Of a stretch of DNA of 41,663 bases, positions 24,742 to 33,099 are shown piece by piece. The stretch's first letter is position 1. Each line of letters starts with the position of its first letter. Both the position numbers and the translations under genes were made by a program. Source of the stretch: Levilactobacillus hammesii DSM 16381 (GTDB lineage: Bacteria; Bacillota; Bacilli; Lactobacillales; Lactobacillaceae); assembly GCF_001434395.1 (NCBI RefSeq), contig NZ_AZFS01000060.1:26356-68018 (forward strand), given 5' to 3'. The notes below the pieces were generated by a model. The model ran no database searches. It was not told where the DNA came from and saw nothing but the letters and a program-made list of their open reading frames with translations.

Positions 24742-25584
24742 ATGAAATTCAACTGGATCAATAAAGCCACGACCATTCTACTGAGCAGTGTCTTAGTCGG
24801 GGGCGTTGTCACTACGACCATTCCCGTCTTAACAACGCAGGCACAGGCCGAAAGCCTTGAAGATGCACCCATCAGTTATAAAGTTTTTAAGAGCGATGAA
24901 AATGCGGTTAAGAAAGCCGTCAAAACATCGAGTTCTGCCGTTAAGCAGCAGCTCAATGCCGCCTTCTTTAAGCGCATGGAGAAACAACCGGTCAACGCGT
25001 ATGGTTATGCAATTTCGCCTTACTTTTCACAGGCAATGGCGGCGATGGCCTCACATGCCGTTAGTGAATTGGGGCGTAAGGGACAGGTGACGCCAGCGTT
25101 TAAGCGGGACTATAAGGCCATGATCGCAGTTTACGATCAGTTTAAAGGTCGTTTGGAACCCGTTTATCAAGGGGTCATCGATGATTATATTGATGACGCT
25201 AATCAGCAAATTAGCAAAAATAAAGTTGATTCAGATAACATTAGCGATATTTCTGAGTATTTTGACCAATATTTCCTGCAAGATATCCGACCAACTAAGA
25301 TTACGGGGATGCCACGAGTTAAGAGCAATATCACCAAGTTAACTGCCAAAAAAGCGTCTAAGAAGTACGTCAAAGTTACCGGGACCGTAAAGCTAGGCAA
25401 AAAGGCAAACTATGCTCAGATCAAGACCTACAAGGGGACACGTTACGCAAAATTAAAGGGCGCCCACAGTTTTAACAAGAAGATTTATGCCCCGAAAGCC
25501 AAGAGAGTCAGCGCGACCGTTGGTTATTACACGCATGGCCACTTTTCAAAGGTAACGGCCGTTAAGACTGTACATGTTAAATAA
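24742..25584 (+). CDS. Secreted protein with C-terminal Ig-like domain
   Basis: 280 residues. Signal peptide 1-38 (hydrophobic ATTILLSSVLVGGVVTTTIP, cleavage near AQA-E). A helical central part follows (about 45-180: KKAVKTSSSAVKQQLNAAFF, AMAAMASHAVSELGRKGQ). The last ~85 residues look like a small beta-sandwich (VKVTGTVKLGKKANYAQIKT, VSATVGYYTHGHFSKVTAV), of a type found in secreted lactobacillus proteins. AGGAGGA lies 6 nt before the ATG. No catalytic motif was found. It belongs to secretory run 1. Confidence 0.7.
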   Translation: MKFNWINKATTILLSSVLVGGVVTTTIPVLTTQAQAESLEDAPISYKVFKSDENAVKKAVKTSSSAVKQQLNAAFFKRMEKQPVNAYGYAISPYFSQAMAAMASHAVSELGRKGQVTPAFKRDYKAMIAVYDQFKGRLEPVYQGVIDDYIDDANQQISKNKVDSDNISDISEYFDQYFLQDIRPTKITGMPRVKSNITKLTAKKASKKYVKVTGTVKLGKKANYAQIKTYKGTRYAKLKGAHSFNKKIYAPKAKRVSATVGYYTHGHFSKVTAVKTVHVK

Positions 25585-25620
25585 ACCATCGGGCAATCTG
25601 GCAGTTCAACAGCCACTAAA

Positions 25621-25679
25621 TTAATCGCAGTTTTGGCCAGCGTGGTGTGAGCCATCACGGCCACTAATTTGGCGATTAA
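25621..25679. repeat. Nested inverted repeat inside secretory run 1
   Basis: TTAATCGC (25621-25628) and GCGATTAA (25672-25679) are perfect inverted repeats. Inside are GGCC...GGCC and GTGGTG/CATCAC stems, giving a long hairpin in the 127-bp gap before the C39-like gene. No T-run follows, so it is a processing or stability element rather than a terminator. Confidence 0.5.
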
Positions 25680-25711
25680 ATCATTTAGGGCATATAAAGG
25701 CAGGGTTTTAC

Positions 25712-26626
25712 ATGAAACGACTCATCGAGGGGCTGGCTGTTGTCGGACTAGGCCTGTTTCTGAGCGCTGTCCCTAGTGGCGTTGCCCGTGCGGCGACAGC
25801 GACCTCAACTTCATCTGAAACAGCCAGTTCAGCTTCTAATTCAACAACGCCGCCCAAGGTTAAGCCAAAACCACAGGTGGTTTACCACAAGATCATTGGC
25901 AAACGCACCGTTAGCTACTACACCAAGATCGGGGCTAACCGCCAACATAACTACAAGGTGTACCGAACGGGAGGCGCCAAGTCTTCAGCTAGGAATATGC
26001 AAGCCATCTCGACCGGGCGGCACTACGCGAATAAAAAGGTTCATATTACGCGTGAAGAAACCATGGCCGATGGGACTTGGTTGAAATTTACTTACCAGCA
26101 CACGCAAACCGGCTGGATTCACCGCAATGGGACTGTCAAATCCTACCGGTGGCTCAACGTTCCCTTGATTGCGCAACGTCCGCAACTGCCGACGGGGTGT
26201 GAAATTACGGCAACAACCATGATGCTCAAATACGCTGGGGCTAAGGTGACCAAGATGTCGCTGGCTAAGGAAATGCCGCGCAGTTCCAACCCCAACAAGG
26301 GCTTCGTTGGGAGTCCTTATTCCCGTTCTGGTTGGTGGATCTATCCCAAGGGCCTCATGAAGACGGTTAGGCGGCATATTGGCTCTGCTAAAGACATGAC
26401 GGGGGCTTCATTTAAGCAGATGAAGACCCAAATCAATCGCGGCCATCCCGTTGTGATCTGGGTGGCGGGTGTCGATGGCTTTGTGAACCATGCCATCACG
26501 CTCTCCGGTTACAGCAGTACGCGGGCCTACTACAACGATCCATGGACCAAGCGGAAGACCAGCATGAGCTTAGCTAGCCTGCACAATCATCGTAAACACG
26601 ATGCTTATCGGGCGCTGAGCTATTAA
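25712..26626 (+). CDS. Secreted C39-like cysteine peptidase
   Basis: 304 residues. Signal peptide to about residue 28 (GVARA-A), then a Ser/Thr/Pro-rich linker (29-55). Next is a basic beta region (60-145) resembling an SH3-like wall-binding module (TWLKFTYQHTQTGWIHR). The peptidase domain runs from about 148 to the end: Cys163 in LPTGCEIT, His260 in GFVNHAIT and Asp276 in YYNDPW make the expected Cys-His-Asp triad of the Peptidase_C39_2 group. No ABC transporter is attached, so this is a stand-alone secreted enzyme. The substrate is unknown; envelope peptides or the neighbouring small proteins are possible. Confidence 0.85.
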   Translation: MKRLIEGLAVVGLGLFLSAVPSGVARAATATSTSSETASSASNSTTPPKVKPKPQVVYHKIIGKRTVSYYTKIGANRQHNYKVYRTGGAKSSARNMQAISTGRHYANKKVHITREETMADGTWLKFTYQHTQTGWIHRNGTVKSYRWLNVPLIAQRPQLPTGCEITATTMMLKYAGAKVTKMSLAKEMPRSSNPNKGFVGSPYSRSGWWIYPKGLMKTVRRHIGSAKDMTGASFKQMKTQINRGHPVVIWVAGVDGFVNHAITLSGYSSTRAYYNDPWTKRKTSMSLASLHNHRKHDAYRALSY

Positions 26627-26668
26627 GCAAGGGTTCACTAAATAATTTTATTAAAGGAGCAAGATATC

Positions 26669-27706
26669 ATGAAGAAACAATGGCTATCCACGTTACTCGT
26701 CGTAGCCGGTCTAGCCAGCGTGGGGATGACGACCTCCGCGCAAGCTAAGACCAGTTATTACACGACTAATCCCGGTATTATCCGGGTTAAGAAGACGGTT
26801 GCCTATTACAAGGACGCCGCCAAGAAGCATCACGCGGCAACGGTACATAAGGACCACTACGCCAAGATTTCCAAGGTGGTCACGGTTAAGGGGCACGCGC
26901 CCGTGTTAAAGACCAACACGGGTAAATACGTGACCGCTAACAAGGCATTCGTGGCCAAGACGAAGGGCTACCAAAACCCGAAGAAGTATTATCAAGTTAA
27001 TGCGACGCAGATCAAGCCTTACGGTAAGGTGGGCTATACGGTCAAACGGGGCTACGAAGGCATTAAGACTTGGAAAATCATGCACCGGTTAGGCACCGCT
27101 AATGGCTACAACAAGTACAATTCAGCAACGGTTTATGCGGTCAAGAACTTTCAGCGTAAGCACCACCTGAAAGCCACGGGGACGGTTAACGAAAAGACCT
27201 GGGTCAAGCTTGGGTTCTCGAAGTCCAGCTGGACCAGTATCGATGCTTACGTTGCACCATTAGGGGCTCACGCCTGGAACGGCCGCTCCGCCCACATCGA
27301 AGCGATGATCAAGCAGGCTTACAAGTATAAGGGCAATCCTTATCTGGTGGGGTCTTCCTCCAAGCCAATTTATGGCACGGACTGTTCCGGCCTCGTCATG
27401 CAGGCCCTCTATGCGGGTGGAATTAACCCCAAGCCGATCAGTGCCATTCACCATGCCTACCCCGGCAACGAATGGAACTCACGTAACCTGTGGGCTAGCA
27501 AGAAGTTCCAACACGTGGCTTACAGTCACAAGAAGCGTGGCGACCTGGTCTTCTATTACCAACCAGGGACACACACGATTTGGCACGTGGCCATTTACTT
27601 AGGCAAGGGTAAGGTGATTGAAAGCTGGCCACCACGGATCATGGTGCAACCAATCAAGAACGGCCAACGCTCTGACGTGGCTGGTATTGCTCGGGTCTTC
27701 CATTAA
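26669..27706 (+). CDS. Secreted NlpC/P60 endopeptidase with peptidoglycan-binding domain
   Basis: 345 residues. Signal peptide 1-26 (TTSAQA-K). A Lys/Tyr-rich region (27-105) and a PG_binding_1 domain (about 125-182: ATVYAVKNFQRKHHLKATG) follow. The NlpC/P60 domain covers about 205-345. The catalytic Cys239 lies in YGTDCSGLVMQ and His306 in IWHVAIYLG. The third position, usually His, Asn or Gln, reads Glu318 in KVIESWPP. It probably cuts peptidoglycan stem peptides outside the cell. AAGGAGC precedes the ATG. It lies in secretory run 1 after the C39-like enzyme. Confidence 0.9.
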   Translation: MKKQWLSTLLVVAGLASVGMTTSAQAKTSYYTTNPGIIRVKKTVAYYKDAAKKHHAATVHKDHYAKISKVVTVKGHAPVLKTNTGKYVTANKAFVAKTKGYQNPKKYYQVNATQIKPYGKVGYTVKRGYEGIKTWKIMHRLGTANGYNKYNSATVYAVKNFQRKHHLKATGTVNEKTWVKLGFSKSSWTSIDAYVAPLGAHAWNGRSAHIEAMIKQAYKYKGNPYLVGSSSKPIYGTDCSGLVMQALYAGGINPKPISAIHHAYPGNEWNSRNLWASKKFQHVAYSHKKRGDLVFYYQPGTHTIWHVAIYLGKGKVIESWPPRIMVQPIKNGQRSDVAGIARVFH

Positions 27707-27724
27707 GCCTAAAGGAGAAAAAGG

Positions 27725-28153
27725 ATGAATCTCAAAAAAATTATAGTCGGTTCGTTAGTCGCCGTTGGTGTTTGCACATCAGGTCTCTTCATGCAGACCA
27801 ATGCCCAGGCCGCGACTTGGCATCATGGGGTGCCATCTTTTCTAAAGCATAGTTTTTACCGAACCAAGCTGGGACCCAAGTACTATATTCTTGCCGGCCA
27901 GAAAGTAAAAATTAATGCACGGCGTTATGAAGGTATCCGCACCCACGGGTCAACGCTTTACTTTGAGGGTGCACAGTACAACATGACCCTTAAGAAATGT
28001 CGTTACACCAAGAAGGGCAAGCTCTACACCATCAAAGGAAAATATGGCAAGTCGCAAATGGAAACCATCAAGATCAAGAAAAACAGTGCTAAGGTGCTAC
28101 ATGTCAATACAGGGAATGCCTCGGGTTCAGAGAGAATGACTAAAATCAAATAG
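27725..28153 (+). CDS. Small secreted protein, TWHxGxP family
   Basis: 142 residues, signal peptide 1-30 (MNLKKIIVGSLVAVGVCTSG, cleavage near AQA-A). The mature part begins ATWHHGVPSFLKHSFYRTK, like the start of the 33558 product (STWHKGLPKVLKQHH) and related to the W-x-x-G-x-P families at 23801 and 33100. The rest is beta-rich, basic and Tyr-rich (YYILAGQKVKINARRYEG, KLYTIKGKYGKS). Function unknown. It is the last gene of secretory run 1; a strong terminator follows 38 bp later. Confidence 0.7.
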   Translation: MNLKKIIVGSLVAVGVCTSGLFMQTNAQAATWHHGVPSFLKHSFYRTKLGPKYYILAGQKVKINARRYEGIRTHGSTLYFEGAQYNMTLKKCRYTKKGKLYTIKGKYGKSQMETIKIKKNSAKVLHVNTGNASGSERMTKIK

Positions 28154-28191
28154 TAAAATAGACTGGAACCTTCTCCTAAATTCCAGCCATT

Positions 28192-28240
28192 AAAAATGGG
28201 GCCAAGAAATTCATTCGGTGATTTCTTGGCCCCATTTTTT
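28192..28240. terminator. Terminator closing secretory run 1
   Basis: A perfect 19-bp stem (28192-28210 with 28221-28239) with a 10-nt loop, A-run on the left and T-run on the right. It can also stop the convergent hydrolase transcript. Confidence 0.92.
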
Positions 28241-28300
28241 TATTGTTGTAAAGAGCGATAAGTGTTTCAACAATTTAAGACAAGCTCACTATTAGGAAAT

Positions 28301-29137
28301 TTACCGCAAAAACTGGTTGGCCCGCTCCACAAAGTCACCGCCAAACTGAAAGACCCCCGCGTGACCAGCATCCGGATAAATAATGAGCTGGCTGTGTGAA
28401 AAGGTCTTGGCCAGGTTGTCACTATTGGGCTTGGTGGGCACCATGATATCATGATCCCCGTTAACCACTAGAACGGGGATTTTAAGTTTAGAGAAATCAA
28501 TCGGCTGCTCCGAACCCCATCGATGAATGGCTCTTAGCTGGGTTCGGTAGGCAGACCAGCCAATTGACCGATCCCGATTCTCGTGCCGGGTTTTGAGCCG
28601 TTTCAAAAACTGCGCCGCTTGTCGCTTACCGTTGGGGGTGCGGGTGAAGAATAGGTAGGTTTTCACGTCGGTAAGCGTGAAGATCGCTTTGGCTAAGGAT
28701 TGATCAGAAATCTTGGTGACGTCACGAATCCCCTGACCGCCGCGGGGCCCCGTCCCGGTCAAGATTGTGCGCCTGATTAAGGTCGGTTCTTGGTTGATCA
28801 CTTCCTGCGCAACGAAGCCGCCCATTGAGAAGCCAAACAGGTCGACCTGTTTGAGACCGAGCGCGTGAATGAATTCGCGAATTTCCTGGGCCATGCCCTG
28901 AATGGTTTTAGCGGCTTTACCGCCCGATCCGCCGACGCCCTGGTAATCTGGCAGGATGACTTGGTGTTCTTGGGCAAGACCATCGATCACGGCGGGGTCC
29001 CAGTTGTCGAGATTGCCCGAAAGGTGAATCAGCGCGATCACGGGCACGGCATCAGGTACGCCGATTTTGCGATAGGCAAAGGTCTTCTGCGTTGGGGTGA
29101 CTAAGGTTTTAGTGGGAACGTTGATGTAGGGGGTCAT
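28301..29137 (-). CDS. Alpha/beta hydrolase
   Basis: 278-residue cytosolic alpha/beta-hydrolase fold enzyme. Visible: oxyanion region LIHLSGNLDNW (about 36-46), nucleophile elbow GFSMGG with Ser104, acid residue in VVNGDHD (about 228-230) and His259 in DAGHAG. It resembles esterase/haloperoxidase-like members; substrate unknown. Its start overlaps the stop of the upstream oxidoreductase by four bases (29134-29137), so the two are translated together. Both are likely controlled by the divergent TetR protein. Confidence 0.88.
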   Translation of the reverse strand: MTPYINVPTKTLVTPTQKTFAYRKIGVPDAVPVIALIHLSGNLDNWDPAVIDGLAQEHQVILPDYQGVGGSGGKAAKTIQGMAQEIREFIHALGLKQVDLFGFSMGGFVAQEVINQEPTLIRRTILTGTGPRGGQGIRDVTKISDQSLAKAIFTLTDVKTYLFFTRTPNGKRQAAQFLKRLKTRHENRDRSIGWSAYRTQLRAIHRWGSEQPIDFSKLKIPVLVVNGDHDIMVPTKPNSDNLAKTFSHSQLIIYPDAGHAGVFQFGGDFVERANQFLR

Positions 29138-30156
29138 GAGCGGGCTTCCTTTCCGTCAAAGTGAATGAGGACTTTACCCTTGGGGTGTCCGTTGGCCAGG
29201 TAGGCCTGTGCCTCGTTGACCTGGTCTAAAGAAAATTCTTGGGGATCAACGGCGGGGACGATGGCGTTATCTTCAATGATTTTGGTCAATGCCCGCAGTT
29301 GTTGACCATCGCTGCGGACGTAGATAAAGCGGTAGTCCACCTCGTGACGCTTGGCCTGACGATCAATGCTGCGACCATTTAGGCTGAATAGGAGTCTTTT
29401 CCAGGCGGGTAACTGGTGGTCACGGGCAAAGGCCCCGTTTGGCCCCGTCCGCAGTGAAAGGAGGCGGCCCCCAGGTTTGATAATGGCCAGTTCATGCGTA
29501 AGTTCCTGGGGTCCTAAGGTATCTATCACGAAATCGACGTCGTTTAAGGATTCCCAGTAGTTTTGTGTAGCGTAATCGAAGTATTGGTCGGCGCCAGCTG
29601 CGAGGGTACGTTCGCGAGCAGCCGCGTTACCGCTGACGCTGACCGTTAAGCCCAGGTCTTTAGCGATGGGAATGGCCATCTGACCGAACGACCCCGACCC
29701 ACCGGGGATAAAGACGTGTTGCCCGGCTTGCGCGTGGAGAACTTCGTGCAGTGCTTGGTAGGCGGTTAAGCCCGTCAATGCGGCGGCCGCGCCGGTCTTG
29801 AACGTTAGGTTTTGGGGTAAGGGCGCAATGGCGGTAGCCGCAACGGCGACATATTCGGCAAAGGCCCCGATTTGATCAAACGGCAGGCGTGTGTAGACGG
29901 CGGCGCCCACTTCGAAGTCCGTCACGTTGGCGCCAATCGCAACCACGACGCCGGTCAGTTCATTTCCCATGGTGTGGGGGAGCGCGATGCTCTGAATGAG
30001 GCGCAAGCTACCGGTTCCCAGCAGGGCGTCTAGGGGGTTCACCGCGGCTTCGCGGACCTCAATCAGCACCTCGTCGGCCTTAATCTGGGGCCGGTCAATG
30101 GTCCGAATTTCAAGTTGATAATCTTTGGCGTAATGGGTCAGTTGTGCGGCCTTCAT
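29134..30156 (-). CDS. NADPH-dependent quinone-oxidoreductase-like protein (MDR superfamily)
   Basis: 340 residues, medium-chain dehydrogenase/reductase fold, cytosolic. GroES-like part 1-125 with MGNELTGVV (63-71); Rossmann part with PGGSGSFGQMAIPIAKDLG (151-169). The Cys residues that bind catalytic zinc in alcohol dehydrogenases are absent, which places it near quinone oxidoreductases. GGAGG precedes the ATG on this strand. Two dyads matching a TetR operator lie just upstream. A role in detoxifying quinones or reactive carbonyls, together with the hydrolase, is an inference. Confidence 0.88.
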   Translation of the reverse strand: MKAAQLTHYAKDYQLEIRTIDRPQIKADEVLIEVREAAVNPLDALLGTGSLRLIQSIALPHTMGNELTGVVVAIGANVTDFEVGAAVYTRLPFDQIGAFAEYVAVAATAIAPLPQNLTFKTGAAAALTGLTAYQALHEVLHAQAGQHVFIPGGSGSFGQMAIPIAKDLGLTVSVSGNAAARERTLAAGADQYFDYATQNYWESLNDVDFVIDTLGPQELTHELAIIKPGGRLLSLRTGPNGAFARDHQLPAWKRLLFSLNGRSIDRQAKRHEVDYRFIYVRSDGQQLRALTKIIEDNAIVPAVDPQEFSLDQVNEAQAYLANGHPKGKVLIHFDGKEARS

Positions 30157-30171
30157 AAGCAGTTCCTCCGT

Positions 30172-30183
30172 TTACTTTAGTAA
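30172..30183. promoter_or_regulatory. TetR-type operator O1
   Basis: TTACTTTAGTAA is a perfect 12-bp palindrome in the leader of the oxidoreductase gene. It shares the TTACT/AGTAA half-site with O2. Confidence 0.6.
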
Positions 30184-30224
30184 CATTTTTTAGATTTTGT
30201 GACTAAAGAGAGGTTAACACGTCC

Positions 30225-30250
30225 AGTAACAAATATCAAGAATTGTTACT
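30225..30250. promoter_or_regulatory. TetR-type operator O2
   Basis: AGTAACAA (30225-30232) and TTGTTACT (30243-30250) are perfect 8-bp inverted arms with a 10-bp spacer, centred between the divergent genes. Binding here would cover the likely promoters of both directions. Confidence 0.65.
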
Positions 30251-30308
30251 TTCAAAAAAATGTGGTAACCTAGTGTGAAAGAATAGCCAAGTCAGGAGGA
30301 CGCTAAGC

Positions 30309-30872
30309 ATGGCAAAAGTGACGCAGCGCCAAATTGTAGATACCGCCAGTGCGCTCATCCAGGAACAGGGACGGATTGATATTTCTTTAAGTACGATCGC
30401 TGACGCCCTTGGGATTACCCACGGGGCGTTATACAAACACTTTGATAGTAAACAGGCCATCTGGGAGGCGGTCGCTGAGCAGTGGTTTCACACGCAGATT
30501 ATCGATAAGGTCACGCAGCTGGTGGTGATCGATGGGGCCACGGCGCAGCGAGATGCGGTGACCGTCCTGCATGAGTGGTTGTGGGCATTTGTTAATGCTA
30601 AAAAGGATGCCTATTTAGCGAACCACGATATGTTTAAATTGAACACGCAGTACGTTGATAACAATCCGGCCGCTCTACAGTGGGTGCTCCAGCCAGCCTA
30701 TCGGCAAATTGATGAGCTCATGGGCTATCACGATGCGGACTATCAGCGGGCACAGGCAATTTTGTCGGCGTTTTCCGTCTTTACGTTACCTAATTTAAGT
30801 GCTGCTTGGGCCTGGCCGGATTATCAGGAGCGCTTTGAAGCATTGTGGCGGTTAATTCGGGCCGGTGTTTGA
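30309..30872 (+). CDS. TetR-family transcriptional regulator
   Basis: 187 residues. The N-terminal TetR helix-turn-helix is at about 5-52: RQIVDTASALIQEQG, ISLSTIADALGITHGALYKHFDSK with the typical YKHF ending, then helix 4. The C-terminal part is helical and Trp-rich (about 60-187), suitable for ligand binding and dimerisation. AGGAGG lies shortly before the ATG. It is divergent from the oxidoreductase/hydrolase pair, and two TTACT/AGTAA dyads lie between them. The usual reading is repression of the pair and itself, released by a small ligand. Confidence 0.9.
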   Translation: MAKVTQRQIVDTASALIQEQGRIDISLSTIADALGITHGALYKHFDSKQAIWEAVAEQWFHTQIIDKVTQLVVIDGATAQRDAVTVLHEWLWAFVNAKKDAYLANHDMFKLNTQYVDNNPAALQWVLQPAYRQIDELMGYHDADYQRAQAILSAFSVFTLPNLSAAWAWPDYQERFEALWRLIRAGV

Positions 30873-30953
30873 TGGTCCTTAGAGGCACTAAAACTATGAG
30901 GCACGGGCAGACTTTACAAAATATGAGTTTAAACCATAGAAGGGCATACACAG

Positions 30954-30995
30954 ACACTAGCCACGCTGATTAGAGGCGTTTGGGTAGTGTTTTTT
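30954..30995 (+). terminator. Terminator of the TetR gene
   Basis: ACACTA (30954-30959) pairs with TAGTGT (30985-30990), with partial pairing inside (CCACGC/GCG-TTGG), followed by five T. Confidence 0.65.
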
Positions 30996-31350
30996 ATTAA
31001 TATTAGCTGAGTCTAGGACACTATATTATTGAAGCTTTTGTACATAAAATAAAGGTACAATGTGAATGCTATATTGACTTTTAAAGTGTGCTTTATTAGT
31101 ATATTCCATATAGAGTACCGGTATTGACGGTATTTGTGATGGAATACAAAGAGGCTGAATTTTTTTAGACCAAAATTAATGCGGGTGACGACAAAGGCGC
31201 TCAGTGTGTTGAGCTGATCGGAGCTACCTGAATGTGAGAGTTGCGTGACCTCAAGTTTTTAGGGAGACGTGACGGGCCAGTCGTTGTGATCTGAAAAAAT
31301 GTCAGTCTAAGTCAGAAAAGGATGGGGCGAGAATAGGCAGAATACATAAA

Positions 31351-31378
31351 ATCCCTTCGGTGAAGCGCACGAAGGGAT
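31351..31378. other. Small hairpin upstream of secretory run 2
   Basis: ATCCCTTCG (31351-31359) and CGAAGGGAT (31370-31378) form a perfect 9-bp stem with a 10-nt loop. Short A/T-rich ends on both sides could make it a weak terminator in either direction. Confidence 0.45.
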
Positions 31379-31473
31379 CGTTTTAGGCGTTGTTGTAGAT
31401 ACATAGTTGGTGTTAGTTCTCTAACTCGGCGCAGGCGGACGTTAGAAATCAGAATAATTTAGGAGAAAAAGAC

Positions 31474-31860
31474 ATGCAAGCATTGAAAGATGGAAACGGC
31501 AAGATCAAACGCGGCTGGTTGATTGGTGGTGGAATTGTTTTGGTTGCGGTCATTATCATTGTCGCGGTGATGATGATGCCCAAACATTTGAGTGGCAAGT
31601 ACTCTCACACCTCAACGTTCCTACTGTCCAAGTCAACGGACACTTTGAAGTTTGATGGGGATAAGGTGACCGAGTATTCCGACGGCGAAAAGATCCATAC
31701 CGGCACTTATACCTTGAAAAAGGACGACTTGGACATGAAGATTTCCGGGTATCACATGCATGCCACGTTAGCGGATGACAAGAAGTCATTTGTCATTAAC
31801 TCGGCAGACGGGCTCGCTAACTTGGCCAGTGGCTATAAGTATAGTCAGAGCAGTAACTAG
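31474..31860 (+). CDS. Membrane-anchored small protein, first gene of secretory run 2
   Basis: 128 residues. A short basic cytosolic start (MQALKDGNGKIKRG) and one strong membrane helix (about 15-36: WLIGGGIVLVAVIIIVAVMM) are followed by an extracellular beta-rich domain of about 90 residues (LSGKYSHTSTFLL, GEKIHTGTYTLKKDDL). The repeated G-[KT]-Y pattern suggests a small barrel, but I do not recognise a family. TTAGGAG precedes the ATG. It begins a same-strand run of seven genes ending at the terminator 35470-35498. Confidence 0.7.
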   Translation: MQALKDGNGKIKRGWLIGGGIVLVAVIIIVAVMMMPKHLSGKYSHTSTFLLSKSTDTLKFDGDKVTEYSDGEKIHTGTYTLKKDDLDMKISGYHMHATLADDKKSFVINSADGLANLASGYKYSQSSN

Positions 31861-31899
31861 GTTGAACTGGGTCAGGTCAAGAATGGAGATTGTTATTAA

Positions 31900-32478
31900 A
31901 TGAAAAAAGAAGAAATCATTGCTTACCTCACGGACAAACAAAAGCTGACAGCGAAGGTTCAGGATCTACGCCACGATTTATTTGTCGTTCAGCAGCAGTC
32001 CGATGCCGTCCAAAATAAGTACAAGAAGCATCGGAATATTCTGCTGATTGTGATTTTGATTGCCGCCTTTATGGCAGCTGATGTGCGGTTGTTAGGCATT
32101 CTTATTGTGGTTTTGATTGGGGGCTACGTTGCACTGCGGGTCAAACGTTCCTCAGCTCAAGGCGAGCTTAACGGGCAAATGGATCAAATCAAGCAGAAAA
32201 TCGCGAATGAGCAAGCACAACCGGCTTACGTCGCGGGTTTGCAGGACTTTCCGCAGAAGTTTTACAGTTACTGGATTATTGACCGCTTGATTCATTTGGT
32301 TAAGGAGAACCGGGCAACCACGTTACAAGAGGCATTTAACGTTGCCGAGAACCAAGACTTCCAAAACGATCAGCTTGCGCTCCAACAACAGAACTTGGCC
32401 GTTGCCGAATCCACTAATTCCGCAGCCAAGGTATCCGCGGCTGCCAATATCTTTACAGCAATGAATACACGGAAGTAA
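31900..32478 (+). CDS. Membrane protein with coiled coils, unknown function
   Basis: 192 residues. The N-terminal 45 residues are charged and probably coiled coil (IIAYLTDKQKLTAKVQDLRH). One or two membrane helices follow at about 48-82 (ILLIVILIAAFMAADVRLLG, ILIVVLIGGYVALRV). The rest is cytosolic-looking and Gln-rich, with a likely coiled coil (QDFQNDQLALQQQNLAVA). The C-terminus is Ala/Ser-rich. GGAG precedes the ATG. No family was recognised; it may organise the run's products at the membrane. Confidence 0.65.
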   Translation: MKKEEIIAYLTDKQKLTAKVQDLRHDLFVVQQQSDAVQNKYKKHRNILLIVILIAAFMAADVRLLGILIVVLIGGYVALRVKRSSAQGELNGQMDQIKQKIANEQAQPAYVAGLQDFPQKFYSYWIIDRLIHLVKENRATTLQEAFNVAENQDFQNDQLALQQQNLAVAESTNSAAKVSAAANIFTAMNTRK

Positions 32479-32570
32479 GGGAGTTTCATGGTGGGCCAGC
32501 GTGACCTTATGGGACGTTGACCTGCCATTTTGTTATGACTATCAGAAAAAATGAAAGGATGTTGGCTAAC

Positions 32571-33041
32571 ATGAAAGCAAAACATTTTGTGCCCGTTTTG
32601 GCCCTAACGGTTGGTTTAGCACTAGGAGGCGTGGCACTCCCTAGCACGACTGCGGAAGCTAAGATTCATTATACGAAAATGCCCAAATCGTTCATTGGTA
32701 CGTGGGTTAATTTATCTCATGAGAACTATTCGGGAACACGATATACATATCGTACGACACTCAAAATCTCTAAGTATAATTATCAAATGAAATATGTGGT
32801 GAATGGGAGAACCATTTCAAAGGTTAATTGGTCCGGTAAGAAGAAGGCTGATTTCTACAAGCACAGTGACCTTGGTGTGAAAAAGGGCAAACACGGTCGC
32901 TGGCGGATTAGCCAGTATGGCATGAATAGTATCTTCAACGAGACGTATAAGCGGGTGAAACACAATGGCAAGCAGGCTTTAGTTAGTCTTGATACGTACG
33001 ATGATGGTTCGCCACTTAATATTTACTACTATAAGAAATAG
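32571..33041 (+). CDS. Small secreted protein, PKSFxGTW family, paralogue 1
   Basis: 156 residues from ATG 32571; 32559 and 32517 are possible upstream starts in the same frame. I prefer 32571 because it aligns with the paralogue at 34965 and gives a normal signal peptide (MKAKHFVPVLALTVGLALGG, cleavage near AEA-K). The mature part begins KIHYTKMPKSFIGTWV. It continues with a beta-rich, basic domain (LKISKYNYQMKYVV, KKGKHGRWRISQYG, ending LNIYYYKK). The early GTW and strand-rich form recall lipocalin-like barrels, but this is only a resemblance. Function unknown. Confidence 0.7.
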   Translation: MKAKHFVPVLALTVGLALGGVALPSTTAEAKIHYTKMPKSFIGTWVNLSHENYSGTRYTYRTTLKISKYNYQMKYVVNGRTISKVNWSGKKKADFYKHSDLGVKKGKHGRWRISQYGMNSIFNETYKRVKHNGKQALVSLDTYDDGSPLNIYYYKK

Positions 33042-33099
33042 TTGAAGTGAGTATGGTTTTATCTTCGTTACATCACGCAAAATTAAAATCGGAGGCGTC

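Larger units (their letters stand above)
30873..31473. other. Gap between TetR gene and secretory run 2
   Basis: A 601-bp stretch with no gene I can support. It holds the terminator at 30954-30995 and a small hairpin at 31351-31378 (ATCCCTTCG/CGAAGGGAT). The middle part, about 31000-31320, is AT-rich at first and then mixed, without clear ORFs or promoter pairs. Confidence 0.5.

Noticed and set aside
25712-27706. Bacteriocin export/processing locus because of the C39-like peptidase
   Set aside because: The peptidase is a stand-alone secreted protein with no ABC transporter, and none of the small proteins has a double-glycine leader; all have Sec-type signal peptides.
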